Shown: in pieces, positions 1 to 9,959 of the stretch
Position numbering within the stretch: the first letter of the stretch is position 1
How the letters are laid out: each line of letters opens with the position of its first letter
Origin: Conidiobolus incongruus B7586
Lineage: Eukaryota; Entomophthoromycota; Entomophthoromycetes; Entomophthorales; Conidiobolaceae
Direction of reading: 5' to 3'
NCBI GenBank assembly: GCA_000697335.1
Contig: JNEM01014389.1
Location: forward strand, 1-16,131
DNA: 16,131 nt
The notes under the pieces: model-generated
Told to the model about the DNA's origin: nothing
The model's input: only the letters and a program-made list of their open reading frames with translations
Database searches by the model: none
Translations under genes and position numbers: made by a program

Positions 1-1540
1 AATTTATTATATTTATTAATAATATAAATTATTAAATAATGATATTTAGTTATTAATTGGTTAAAATATTAATTTTTAAATTTTACCTAAGATAAATTAT
101 AAATTTATAGGTTTTTGGTGATAAAAAAATTAAAACTTAATATATCTATCTTTAGCTTTTTTAACTTCTTTAAGTTTATAGGGTATAAAATCAAATAACT
201 TCTTATATTAAAAAAACTAATTTTATTTTATATTTCTTAAATATATTTTTAAAATTAATTTAAATCTTTTATTAAAGAAAAAGCTTTAATATTATTTTTA
301 ATTAATCTTAAAAATATTTAATTAAATTAAAGTTAAAAAATCAAAAAAGCTATTTTATAACTATTATCTTACTATTTTTAAGTTATTTAGTAATAAAAGT
401 TATAATATAATAAAAAGTATTATCTTATTAAAAAATAATATTAGATTTATTTAACTTATATTATTCAATGGTTTTTTTTAATTCATTGTTTAAAATACTT
501 TAATATATTTTAATATTAATTCCCCTATTAACTTAATACAAATATTTTATACCTAAAGTTAATATATATTTTTAAATAATAATTAACCTATTATTATACT
601 TTTAAGTAAAATTAACATAATAATCATAAAGTAATTTTATATCTTTTTTAAAGTATTTAACTTTATTATTAAATTTATTAAAATATATTTTTATTTTATT
701 AAACTAAATAACTTTACTTTAATTAATTTTATTTTAATATTAATAATAATATTTAAACTTTTATTTAACTTTATAATAAGATTTTTTTAATTAAGGGTGT
801 TTTTTTTAAAGTATAAGTGATATTTATATTAATATAAAATATATATAATAATATTAATGTTAACTAATATTCTAATATAATTTTATAATTCTTGTTATAT
901 TTTTATAATAATATTATACTTACTAATATTATCTAACTTATAAATATATTTTTTATTATATTTATTTATAATTTTAATATACTTAAGTTAAAGTTTAAAT
1001 ATGTTTTTATTGTTATTCTTAATAACTTTAACTATAGTAAATTAACTAATACTAGTAATTTTAATAATATTATAAGTTAATTTACTTTCTTTATAAAGTT
1101 AATTAATATATAAATAAATTTTTTTAGAGAGGGATTTAAGTATAATAATACTAAAAAAAAATTTAATATATCATAAAAATATTATATATAATAATAATAA
1201 AGAGAGAAAAAAGATATAGTTATATATTATCAAATATATCCCCTTATCTCAAAAACTTGTAAATTTATAACTCATCTTAATTAAATATTAAAGGTTAATA
1301 TTTTTACAAATAATTTACTAAATATATCTAAATATATTTATTTATTATCAAATAATATACTTTAATTATATATTATAGTTTCAAGTAATTTAATATATAT
1401 AATTGTTTTAATTATTAATTAAAATATATATATTTTTGATATTATGACTTATTTTTGTAAGTTAGTATATTATATATTAATTTTTTTTATTTAACTTTAA
1501 AATTTTACCATTATTTAATTTCTTTAATAGTATTTTATTA
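1..1540. other. RIP-like, extremely AT-rich decayed block
   Basis: This block is almost only A and T. Compared with the spacer to its right it is strikingly poor in CA and TG dinucleotides (about ten by eye in the first 540 bases) and rich in TA, TTA and TAA. The change in texture comes near 1540, after which TTG, ATG and TCA become common. That pattern is what repeat-induced point mutation or long-term cytosine deamination leaves in once-repeated fungal DNA. No open reading frame, terminal repeat or recognisable protein was seen, so the original sequence cannot be named. The alternative is a simple AT-rich spacer. The left end lies outside the window. Confidence 0.45.
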
Positions 1541-2497
1541 TATTCAATATATAAAATGATATAGTTTCTATATTTTGGTTAGGAGGAATATATTGAATTT
1601 GAATATATGAAAGTATTTGAATTAAGTCTTTATCAATATTAATTAAGACTTTATAACTAGAAATTTATCAAAAAAATTAATTAAATCTAAATCTATTTTA
1701 TTATTATTTTATTTGATTAAAATTCCCATTATAATTCAATTTAAAAATTATTTATATCAAATAATTAAATTTTAAGTGAAGAAATATTATATTATAAATA
1801 TGAAGTTAAAATTTATTAGAATTGCTATTTTCTCAACAATGAATTGATAATTTCTAATAGAATTTATTGTGTAATAAAATATAATCACTGATTAAAAATT
1901 TAAACAATATCAATCATTTAATTGTGTTGAATTATAAGCTAGATCGAATATTCATCAATTACTGAAAAAGGAAATGCTGATAAAGTATAATATCATGTGA
2001 AACTATTAAATTTTCTTTAATTTAATTAATATTTTTTAAAGTTGAATTAAGTAAAATGTTATTCATAAGATATATATGTCTGAACTCGAATTTTAGATTC
2101 TAATAATATTAATCATATTTAAATATTTGAATTGAAAGTATTATGAAATAAGCGGTAAAATAGAAATATTCTATTAATTAATTTTGATGCTAATAAATTA
2201 AAGAGGATATATTAATTGGGCTAAAACCTTATATTAAAATATTTCAAAAAGATTATTTTTCATATGAAAAAAAACCTTATAATTTTAAAATATAATTATA
2301 TTGCTATTAACTTATCCGGTAGACATAATCTTATCAAATTGAAAATATTAATTTTACTTAAAATAAAATTTCAAAAATATATGAAATTAATAGAATAAAA
2401 TGATAATTAATTTATTATTACAAAAAAACCATTATAAAATAAATATGGTTAATAATTCATGAAATTTGTCTATATTTTGATACTATTTAAAATCTAA
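1541..2497. other. AT-rich spacer, no gene seen
   Basis: This stretch lies downstream of the PPPDE/thioredoxin gene. It has ordinary spacer composition for this genome, with normal numbers of CA and TG dinucleotides. No reading frame of useful length, RNA gene or repeat was recognised. If the thioredoxin gene originally carried the C-terminal PUL domain seen in some fungal relatives, it would be expected here on the minus strand, but nothing resembling it was found. Confidence 0.5.
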
Positions 2498-2553
2498 TTA
2501 AAGATCCACTAAAAATATGAATTGTTAGAATTTAGGAATGACCAATGGATATA

Positions 2554-3639
2554 TTAATAATTACCTTGGTAAGCCTTGGTAATTAATTTCTTAATATTAG
2601 ATTCAATTTCTTGGACATTGTGACCAACTGTCTTATCAACCTAAAATATAATTAATCACAATATTGATATAAATTGATTTTAAGATAAATTACCACTTGA
2701 TTGTAATTCAAATAAATAAAAGTGGGGGTAGATTCAACATTAAAATGATCTACAATTTCTTTGCCCTCTAAATTATCAACAATAATGGGCATGATGAAAG
2801 ATTCCAATTGTGGATATTTGGATTTAAGGCTAAGATTTTGGTTCACTTTGGTTATTTGCTTATAGAATGTATCTTGGCAGCTGTTGTACTCGGTGTCTTC
2901 ACTGTTGACAAAGACGACTACCACTGCTCTAGCGTTGTTGGTGAGTGATTTGAAACCGTTGAGGGTAGTGGGTCTCAAAATGGATTCGATTGTTTTTTGG
3001 GGATCGCTCACGGTAGCAGTAGTTAAAGCTGTGAGATTGTTTTGAAGTGGTTGGGGGTGAACTAATCCGAAAGGCATATTGGGAACTCCTGTAGCAGGGT
3101 TCATTTGGGAAGCTTGACGATAGAAATTATCAATTGTGGGCCTGATCATCTGGCCAAAAGGACTAAAATAATTAACAAAATAAATACCCGCGTTAATATC
3201 TAATATAAAAAATATTTACTTACGTTGCCAAAAAGGTATTAGGCAAGTCTCTAATATGACTTGGTACGGAGCTGCCATTTAAGAATTGAAGTAAATCGTT
3301 AGAAAAGTGATTACAGTTAAAATCTAGTAAATGATACTTGGCAGGAGTATAAACTTCCTTCATTTCTTCAATATAATCCATTAAAACTTGATCAGAGATG
3401 AAAGTTGATCCCATATCGATCTTCTGAAGGGGAGCTCCGTGGTGAGTAGTACCTGCAACACAGTACGTAATACCTTGACCATAGAAGAATTCCAATCCGT
3501 AGACAACAACTGAAGTATGCCAAATACCTTCAATATGAGTTCCTGTCAATTGCATGGACAGAGCTTTAGCCATACCTTTGCTTAAATCGTAAACATATAA
3601 TTCTACTTTAGCAGGATTGATTAATTCTTCTTGAGTCAT
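2554..3639 (-). CDS. PPPDE (DeSI-like) peptidase fused to a thioredoxin-fold domain
   Basis: Three exons, 3639-3224, 3162-2694 and 2640-2565, are joined through GT-AG introns of 61 and 53 nt that keep the frame. Reading on from the last exon ends at a TAA at 2554-2556 and gives 323 residues. Residues 1 to about 138 form a PPPDE domain, the papain-like fold of deSUMOylating isopeptidases (DeSI/PPPDE family). The expected catalytic pair is visible: His41 in GIWHTSVVVYG and Cys109 in FNCNHFSNDLL. A linker of about 60 residues rich in Pro, Asn and Thr follows. Residues 200 to 320 look like thioredoxin: a VVVVF strand, then a TPTFIY segment with the cis-proline near residue 285. The usual CxxC is absent; only one Cys (about 234) stands there, so this half is probably not a redox enzyme. 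Some fungal relatives add a PUL domain after thioredoxin, and none is found here. A 56-nt intron (2564-2509) could instead replace the last codons and end at 2498, with equal protein length. The SUMO or ubiquitin-like substrate is unknown. Confidence 0.85.
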
Positions 3640-3995
3640 TTTAATTATTATTTATTATTATTAATGTTATCGTAAGTGAAAGAAATTTAATTATGAATAT
3701 TTTTTCAAAATCTATTATTTATAATGATTCAGGCATACACAATTCATGTTTAAATTATCTAACGTGTTAAAATTTGATTAATTTGGAGTCGATCGAAAAT
3801 TCTGGAAAGGTTTGAAATTGTTGGGAAATTTTGCATAATTATTATGAATCAAATATTTAGTATTTATAGCTAATAAATCTGTAAGCAAATATTGTAGTTG
3901 GTGGAAAGGAAAAAAACGATATTGTAGACAAAGATAGTAATATGATTATGTAAGGGATGAAGTGTGGATATAAAAAAATTAAAAATCTAAAAACT
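3640..3995. other. Spacer between the PPPDE gene and tRNA-Thr
   Basis: These 356 bases hold the presumed promoter of the PPPDE/thioredoxin gene (minus strand) and the tRNA 3' flank. A run of five A at 3989-3993 is TTTTT on the minus strand and fits an RNA polymerase III terminator for the tRNA. No other element was recognised. Confidence 0.5.
3989..3993 (-). terminator. Pol III terminator of tRNA-Thr
   Basis: Five T on the minus strand begin two bases after the tRNA 3' end, the normal stop signal for RNA polymerase III. Confidence 0.6.
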
Positions 3996-4067
3996 GCCTT
4001 CTACCAGAATCGAACTGGTGACCTTCCGCTTACTAGGCGGACGCTCTGCCAACTGAGCCAAGAAGGC
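3996..4067 (-). tRNA. tRNA-Thr (anticodon AGU)
   Basis: On the minus strand the 72 bases fold as a complete cloverleaf without an intron. The acceptor stem GCCTTCT pairs with AGAAGGC (7 bp), the D stem is GCTC/GAGC, and the anticodon stem TCCGC/GCGGA has the loop CTAGTAA. The T stem ACCAG/CTGGT has the loop TTCGATT, which supplies the B box. Anticodon bases 34-36 are AGT, reading ACN threonine codons with inosine at position 34. CCA is not encoded, as expected for a eukaryotic nuclear tRNA. Confidence 0.96.
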
Positions 4068-4152
4068 CTTGCTTACTTGTGACAAGTGATATTTAAATGT
4101 TACTGTCTCACACTCAAAAATTAATACAAATTCATCAATCATTTCAATTATT

Positions 4153-4182
4153 CTATATAAATAATCCTATATAAATAATCCT
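4153..4182. repeat. Tandem duplication of a 14-bp unit
   Basis: The unit CTATATAAATAATC occurs twice in direct succession (4153-4166 and 4167-4180) and the next two bases start a third copy. It lies exactly at the left border of the less AT-rich island that follows. It may be replication slippage. Confidence 0.85.
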
Positions 4183-5165
4183 AACCAGCAGTGACTAAGG
4201 TTCTAACTCCACGATATCCTAATATTCACATCTTCCTATTAACATGTTTTTGATCCGTCATGGCCTACTTATGCCAACACTTTCCACCTAATTCTGTGGG
4301 GACTCTCTCTATTGTCCTTTGCAAATAAACCTTATTTTCCTACTAAAAACCTGCTTCCCAGCATACTCAAGGAGCCACCTATAGCTTTGCTTGAGACATG
4401 TTCCATTATCCATTCTACATCCATTTCTATTGATATTCTATAATTTTTCTTTCTTAGCATATCAGATTTTCACACTGCCACTGCTGCTGATTTAGCCGCC
4501 CGCTTCAACGCCCGATTTAACAGTAATCATGGTCGGATGGCTAGGTAACTGAACATCAGTAATCTACCTCAGTTTGTAGGCGCCATGCTTTACAATCTAG
4601 CCTACACAATGACGCTCAAAGAGCTAATAGCCATGCCATTATTTTCATAAAGATATTGGATCTATAATGTTTCAAATCATATAATATATTTCACTAACTG
4701 TTGAATTACTTTAACTTATATGTATATATTTCCTTTATTTTATACTATTTAAATCTTAACTGATACTCTATTTTCCTTTGTATATAATATATTCAAGAAT
4801 CATATTTCATTCAATTATAATTTTTAATATTTTCATTTTACGTATGATGAGTAGAATCTTTATAATTCAAATCACTCATTTTCCCTGATAGGTCCACATG
4901 TAAAGTAATTAACAAATACCGCCGATCTTTGGGATCAAGCTTTCGATCCGACGTGTTATCATAAGGCCAGGAAAATATGTCAACCCAACTATAAATATAC
5001 CAACTACGACTCAGTTGTCACATCGGTCCTCTTCCTGGGGTACTTTCTTATAATATAGGCTAATTAATAAAACTATTTCTCTATATAATTTATCAAGCGC
5101 TATCTCGGAAGAAGACTCTTTTCCTGATTATATTAGACAGAGTTCTTCCCAGCTTGTATCAATAT
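4183..5165. other. Composition island with broken coding-like fragments
   Basis: Two stretches, about 4183-4650 and 4870-5165, contain far more G and C than anything outside the genes. A pyrimidine-rich, intron-like AT stretch of about 220 bases separates them. On the plus strand short open pieces have protein-like composition with many G/C third positions. Examples are the region 4464-4552 with Ala, Arg and Asn codons, 4562-4648, and 4251-4440, each closed by a stop and lying in different frames. None was recognised except the M28-like piece listed separately. A splice-like TTCTTTCTTAG precedes the 4460 piece. It could be a decayed multi-exon gene, perhaps acquired from a source with higher GC, or a multi-exon gene I cannot parse. 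Confidence 0.45.
4909..5049 (+). pseudogene. Possible M28 aminopeptidase C-terminal fragment
   Basis: This 46-codon plus-strand reading contains WDQAFDPTCYHKA followed, after a few residues, by an Asn/Tyr-rich stretch and a hydrophobic end. Secreted M28 aminopeptidases (Streptomyces griseus aminopeptidase, fungal leucine aminopeptidases, yeast Ape3) carry a DPCYHQACD-type motif there, whose His is a zinc ligand and whose two Cys form a disulfide. Here an extra Thr sits before Cys and the second Cys position holds Arg, so the piece looks degraded or mis-framed. No upstream M28 exons with the other metal ligands were identified. All three frames are open for about 40 codons here, which weakens the call. 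Confidence 0.3.
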
Positions 5166-5354
5166 TCAACAATAATTTTAATTAATCAAATTTATTAGTC
5201 ATTAATAATCCAATAAACTATAATAAAAATATAATTAAAATTTTATTTTGATAAAACTATTTGAAAAAATTTCAAAATAATATAATTATAAATATTTATA
5301 TTAAATTTGATTTTTGAATCAATGAAAGTTTTACTAAAAATCTTTAAATATAAA

Positions 5355-5374
5355 AATCAAAATTAAATTAATAA

Positions 5375-5423
<49 letters not shown>

Positions 5424-5430
5424 TTTGATT
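5355..5430. repeat. (TTA)n microsatellite within a 10-bp inverted repeat
   Basis: About fourteen TTA units occupy 5378-5420. The arm AATCAAAATT (5355-5364) is the exact reverse complement of AATTTTGATT (5421-5430), so the repeat lies in the loop of a possible hairpin. Confidence 0.85.
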
Positions 5431-6397
5431 CAATAATAAATGAAATTAAAAATTTTTGAATTATTAATTTTAAAATAATTTTATTAAATAAAATAAAAGG
5501 ATAATAAAATATAAAAAAATTTAAATATAATTAATATAAATTTATATAAAAAATTATTTATAAATACTTATTATTAATAAAATATATTATAATATATATG
5601 ATTAATATTAAACTTTAAAAGAATTATTATCAAAAAATAATTATTTATTTTAAATATAATAGGAATCAGATATATTACAAAAGATGCATTTATTATAATA
5701 AATATTTAGTAAAATTAAAAATAATAATAATAATTTTTTAAATAATATAGATATAAAAATTAATAATGAATAGTATAAAATAATAATTTAAATTAAATAA
5801 TATATTTATAAACTTTAAAATTAATAAAAATTAATAATAATCAGTTAATAATAGTATAATCTTTAAAAGAAATATTAAAAATTTTATTTATTGATTATAA
5901 TATAAATATATAAAATATAATTTGTTAAAAATTTAATTTTAATATTAGTTATAAATATATCAATATATGTATAATTGGATAATAACAAAAAACATATAAG
6001 TTTTTAAAATATTAAAAATTACTCTTTTTTATAAATATATATTGATTATATCTTTATAATATAAATTTTCAAAATTATCAACTATAAAAATGATATTATA
6101 TATTTTTATTTTGTTAATCAATTTTATTAAATAATAATTATTTATTTTTTATTTTATAAATTAGTTAAATAATATTTAATTCATATTTTTTAAATTAAAT
6201 TAATAAAAATATATAATATAAATGTTATATCTATCTTTGTTAATTTAGAGATTAAATAATATTATTCAAATAAATATTATATATCAGGTAATAAGTTTGG
6301 AATAGATAAATATTAATTGCATTATATACATTTCTCGTAATTTTTTATTTATTTAAAATAAAGAATTTTTAAGTCAAATAAAATATTTAATTTTTCA

Positions 6398-6423
6398 AAT
6401 ATATATATATATATATATATATA
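6398..6423. repeat. (AT)n microsatellite
   Basis: An uninterrupted run of about a dozen AT units. Confidence 0.9.
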
Positions 6424-7898
6424 CTATTTTTACTAAATTCTTTATAAAAGATATAATATTTTTGTAAAATAAATGCAGTTAATTAATTATATATACAAAC
6501 TTTCTTAATAATATAATTGTTTACAAATTATTTTATAATAATAAGTTATATATACTAAAGATATCTTACTATAGCTTAGTTTATTCAAAATCTTAAAATA
6601 TAAATAATATTGAAATAATAAATTTACTTATCTAAGATTGAAATCCAATCAGAAATCTTAAAAATCAAGGGTATTAATAACTTCATATATATTTATGTAA
6701 AAATTTTACTATTGAACAAAAATTTTCAATAAATGTAATTTTATTTGATCAAAAATATATATAAATTAAATATATATAATAAATACCATATAATTGGATA
6801 AATGTTGAATTACTTTATAGCCTTAATAGTTCGTTAATAAACCAAATAAATAAATAATTATATTAATATATTGAGAATACTGAGATAAGTCATGTATCAA
6901 TATATCTACTACTTTGTTTTATATTAATGGAATTCCATTTGATGTTCAAGGTTTAACACCACCAAATATTGTTATTCGTGAATTAATAAAATATCAAATA
7001 TAAATAATTATATGTTATATCCTCACCATTCATCATTTGAAAGTCTTGATTGAAATAATTATTTTATTATATTATTCTAATTCAATAATTTATTAGATTA
7101 GAAAAAAAATATTTAATAACTAATTAATTGTTCAAAATAACAATTTAATTTATCATACAGCCATCATCAAAGTTTTACAAATTAAAAAACACTTGACTTG
7201 AATACCATATTTGTCATGCTCCCAAGACAAAAATCCATGTGATTATAGTTGCATTGAAAGAATTATAAATACTAGTATTAGCTCTAGATTTTAAAATATT
7301 TCAAATATATATATATTAAATTAAATTGGATAATTATATTTTTGAAAAAAAATTATTGTAAAGTTAATAGAAAATTGCCTAAAGTTTGTGGGATTAATAT
7401 AAATGAAAAGGGCAGCTACGGATATTATAAAAATATATTAACTTAATAGTTGATTATATAATTTATTGACAATATGAGGTTAAAAGCTTAAAACATATTT
7501 TTGATTCACAATGTATGATACAAAATATCCTGTTTATTAGACTGTGACACTAAATTTATCCTTTATTATATATTCAATGAAAAATTCGAAAGATTCAGAG
7601 CCATTAGGTTCATAAATTGCATGTTCGGTAGTTGAATGAACCCATTATATATTTTGATATTATTAAATCAAAAGTTTGATATTTAAAACATTAGAATTCT
7701 CATTCATTATCCGTATCTTATCAAATTTGTTCAAAGCTAATTGTAAAATAAATTTCCAAAATTATTTGAAACAATGAAAATGATTTAACTCTATTCAAGT
7801 ATGATGGATTTAATTCAGTATTCACGTTAATGATCTACATAATTAAATATTTTAAAAATTCATAACATTAAAATGATTCATATATTATTTCAATAAAT

Positions 7899-9959
7899 AT
7901 GGCAGTTGAAACAGAGTTGCCCATTACCAAAAGGATCAAAGTGGAATTATCTCAAATCAACCAATTGACAAATATTGAACAAATTCGACAAACTTTAAAA
8001 CGAATTGAGTTGAATAAAGAGGAGTTAGAAAAGCAGCTAAGTTCTAAAATGACCAATAAAGAAATATTTTTAAAAGATTTAAACATTAATTTCAAAAAAA
8101 GCTAAGTAAATTCAGTCATGGAAATTTTGTCCAGTAATTAATATATTCACCAAATAATTTAGACCTATCAAATAGTTTAAATCATAAAATCAAAGATTTC
8201 AAAAATTTGATTGAAGAAGCACATGAAATTGGTTGGTGTCCTCTTCAAAACTTAATTCATTTTAACCAGCAACAAGCATATATTACTATTTCAAATTATA
8301 TATTCAAAATTTAAAATATTTTAGAATTCTGTTAATCAAGTCTTAACTCAGTTAAGAAACACTAAGAATCTCAGAGTAATTATATATTTATCAAATGCTA
8401 ATTATTTAATTAAATAAATATTGATCAATTAGATTTAAATTTAACAAGAATTAAAATTGGGCATTGAGAACAATGACTTAAATCAATTTATACAATCTAT
8501 CAATGATTATTTAAATACAGATATTGAGACTTTAAAAAAAGTTACTTTGGAAAATACTTCAAGGCAATTTCATAATTCGATATTTATGTAAATATTTAAA
8601 CACTAATATCAATCTCCACAGAATATAGATCATTTTAATATGGAAAGGTTCTAAAACTTCAGACAGGAAGTTATTGTATTAATAAAAAAACAAAATATGA
8701 AGGAGTCAAATATAATGATAATGTCAAAATATTACAACAAATTGAAAAATTACCAAAATTGGGAGAACTTGAATTAGCCATTAAATTACTTAATGATTAT
8801 ATCACAAAACCTTTGTTAAATCAAGAAAAAAGCGATAGCTTGAAATTTATTTTACAACTTAAGCAACTTTTAGAAAATTTGGCTGCGAATATGACAGAAT
8901 ATCAAGAATAGATAGGCGATCACTTTAGCTCAGGTTGGTTTTTTAGCTGGTTTAACCAATTAATTGAGCTGGTGAACCCTCTAAGTTTACAAATCTCAAG
9001 ATTTTGAACCAGTCAACGATTGGGATTCTACTATCCAAAAAACTCACATGTCATCTGTATTGTCAGTTAATCCAAATACTAGAACCACTCCAAATTTAAA
9101 TGCCGAATTAGATATCAAAGAACCCAATAGAATCTTGGACGAGTTAACTTTCATGTGCCAAAAAACTAGATAATTTGAACTATTGGCTTTGAATAAAATA
9201 ACTACACAAAAATTGAGTGTAGAATCCGAAAAATCTTTGGCGCGTCATTATTATTCCTGTCCAATCTCACTCGTTGAAAGCAGCTTGATACAACTTCTAA
9301 AAGATGAAGCTGATGATATTCAACTATTCCCTCAATTCAGAGAAATTCTCATGAACCAATGTCCTTTGATAGAAAAATTCTATTTCACAGATACAATCAA
9401 GCAAGCAATCGAAATGGACGAATATAAAGAGGGCAATGGTACTAGTAGTAGTGTCGATGATAGCTTCTATCTCATCAAGAAAGGAAGTTTTAGATCTCTA
9501 ACCAATCGTCATCTTGAAACATTCCAACAAAGCATTTCGATCTATAAAGAAGTTTCAACAAAACTGGTTGTGCCTTCTTTCGACCCTAAGCCGATTAGTA
9601 AACCGAATGGCAATGCAAATATAACCACTTTGAAGAGCATGCTAATTTTTATCAATACCACTTGAACCAGTCAAAAATACGTGAATACTTTGATTACTGA
9701 GTACAATCCGTTGTTAGAGTTTGATACGAGTATTCTTTCCCTCAATGAAATAGAGACTCGATTTAAATATTCTCACCAAAATCACTTCAAAAAACTTGTC
9801 GCCAAATCTCTCACTCTCAAATTAAGAGATTTTATTCAACAATTAAGTAATGAAAGCGACTATATCATCGAAAAGGAAGTAGTTCTGCAATTGTTATCCA
9901 CGATTGAATTGAAGCTTAAATCTAAATTACATCCTTTTTTCAAAACACTATTAAACTAA
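7899..9959 (+). pseudogene. COG4: Decayed COG4 (conserved oligomeric Golgi complex subunit 4)
   Basis: COG4 is a lobe-A subunit of the COG tether, which works in retrograde transport within the Golgi. Pieces line up with COG4 in the right order. They are an N-terminal coiled coil (7899-8102); a segment with QLRNTKNLR (8326-8391); LGIENNDLNQF to 8587; an open stretch 8639-8908; and a strong match from about 8985 to 9956, with FYFTDTIKQAIEMDEY and SSVDDSFYLIKKG. The strong part is one frame broken by TAA at 9171 and TGA at 9663. Earlier pieces need frame changes near the A7 run at 8095-8101, near 8230-8325, near 8391 and at the A4 run 8453-8456; TAG closes the 8639 piece at 8909, and a frame change follows near 8985. 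Introns of 57 nt (8106-8162) and 34 nt (8588-8621) have good splice sites. The reading stops at 9957 about 145 residues before the human C-terminus. Most stops could derive from CAA, CAG or CGA by C-to-T. Assembly error is an alternative, but both neighbouring genes are clean. Confidence 0.7.

Larger units (their letters stand above)
5166..7898. other. AT-rich desert upstream of the COG4 locus
   Basis: About 2.7 kb without an intact gene. Bases 5170 to 6880 are nearly pure AT with microsatellites. From about 6880 onward the texture is richer, and short protein-like shreds appear: a 38-codon plus-strand piece around 6890-7002 and a 35-codon minus-strand piece around 7650-7540. Neither starts with a clear ATG or joins to anything, and neither was recognised. 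The COG4 promoter would lie in the last few hundred bases, but no motif is evident. Confidence 0.5.

Noticed and set aside
4255-4300. RHG-like triplet in one frame suggesting a histidine phosphatase.
   Set aside because: The frame closes after a few codons and no second catalytic histidine region follows.
4549-4563. A 15-base GTAACTGAACATCAG stretch whose removal would join two open pieces in frame.
   Set aside because: Fifteen-base introns are known only from a few ciliates, all other introns here are 34 nt or longer, and the surrounding pieces remain broken anyway.
4836-4905. C/D-box snoRNA candidate: TGATGA at 4845-4850, CTGA at 4885-4888, and an 8-bp outer stem TTTTACGT with ATGTAAAG.
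   Set aside because: The D box is nine bases away from the stem and the box spacing is too short for a usual C/D snoRNA, so chance is likely in AT-rich DNA.
7899-9959. A variant genetic code in which TAA and TAG are read as Gln, which would reopen much of COG4.
   Set aside because: The intact PPPDE, OSH3-type and GPN3 genes use TAA as their stop and CAA/CAG for Gln, so the standard code applies.
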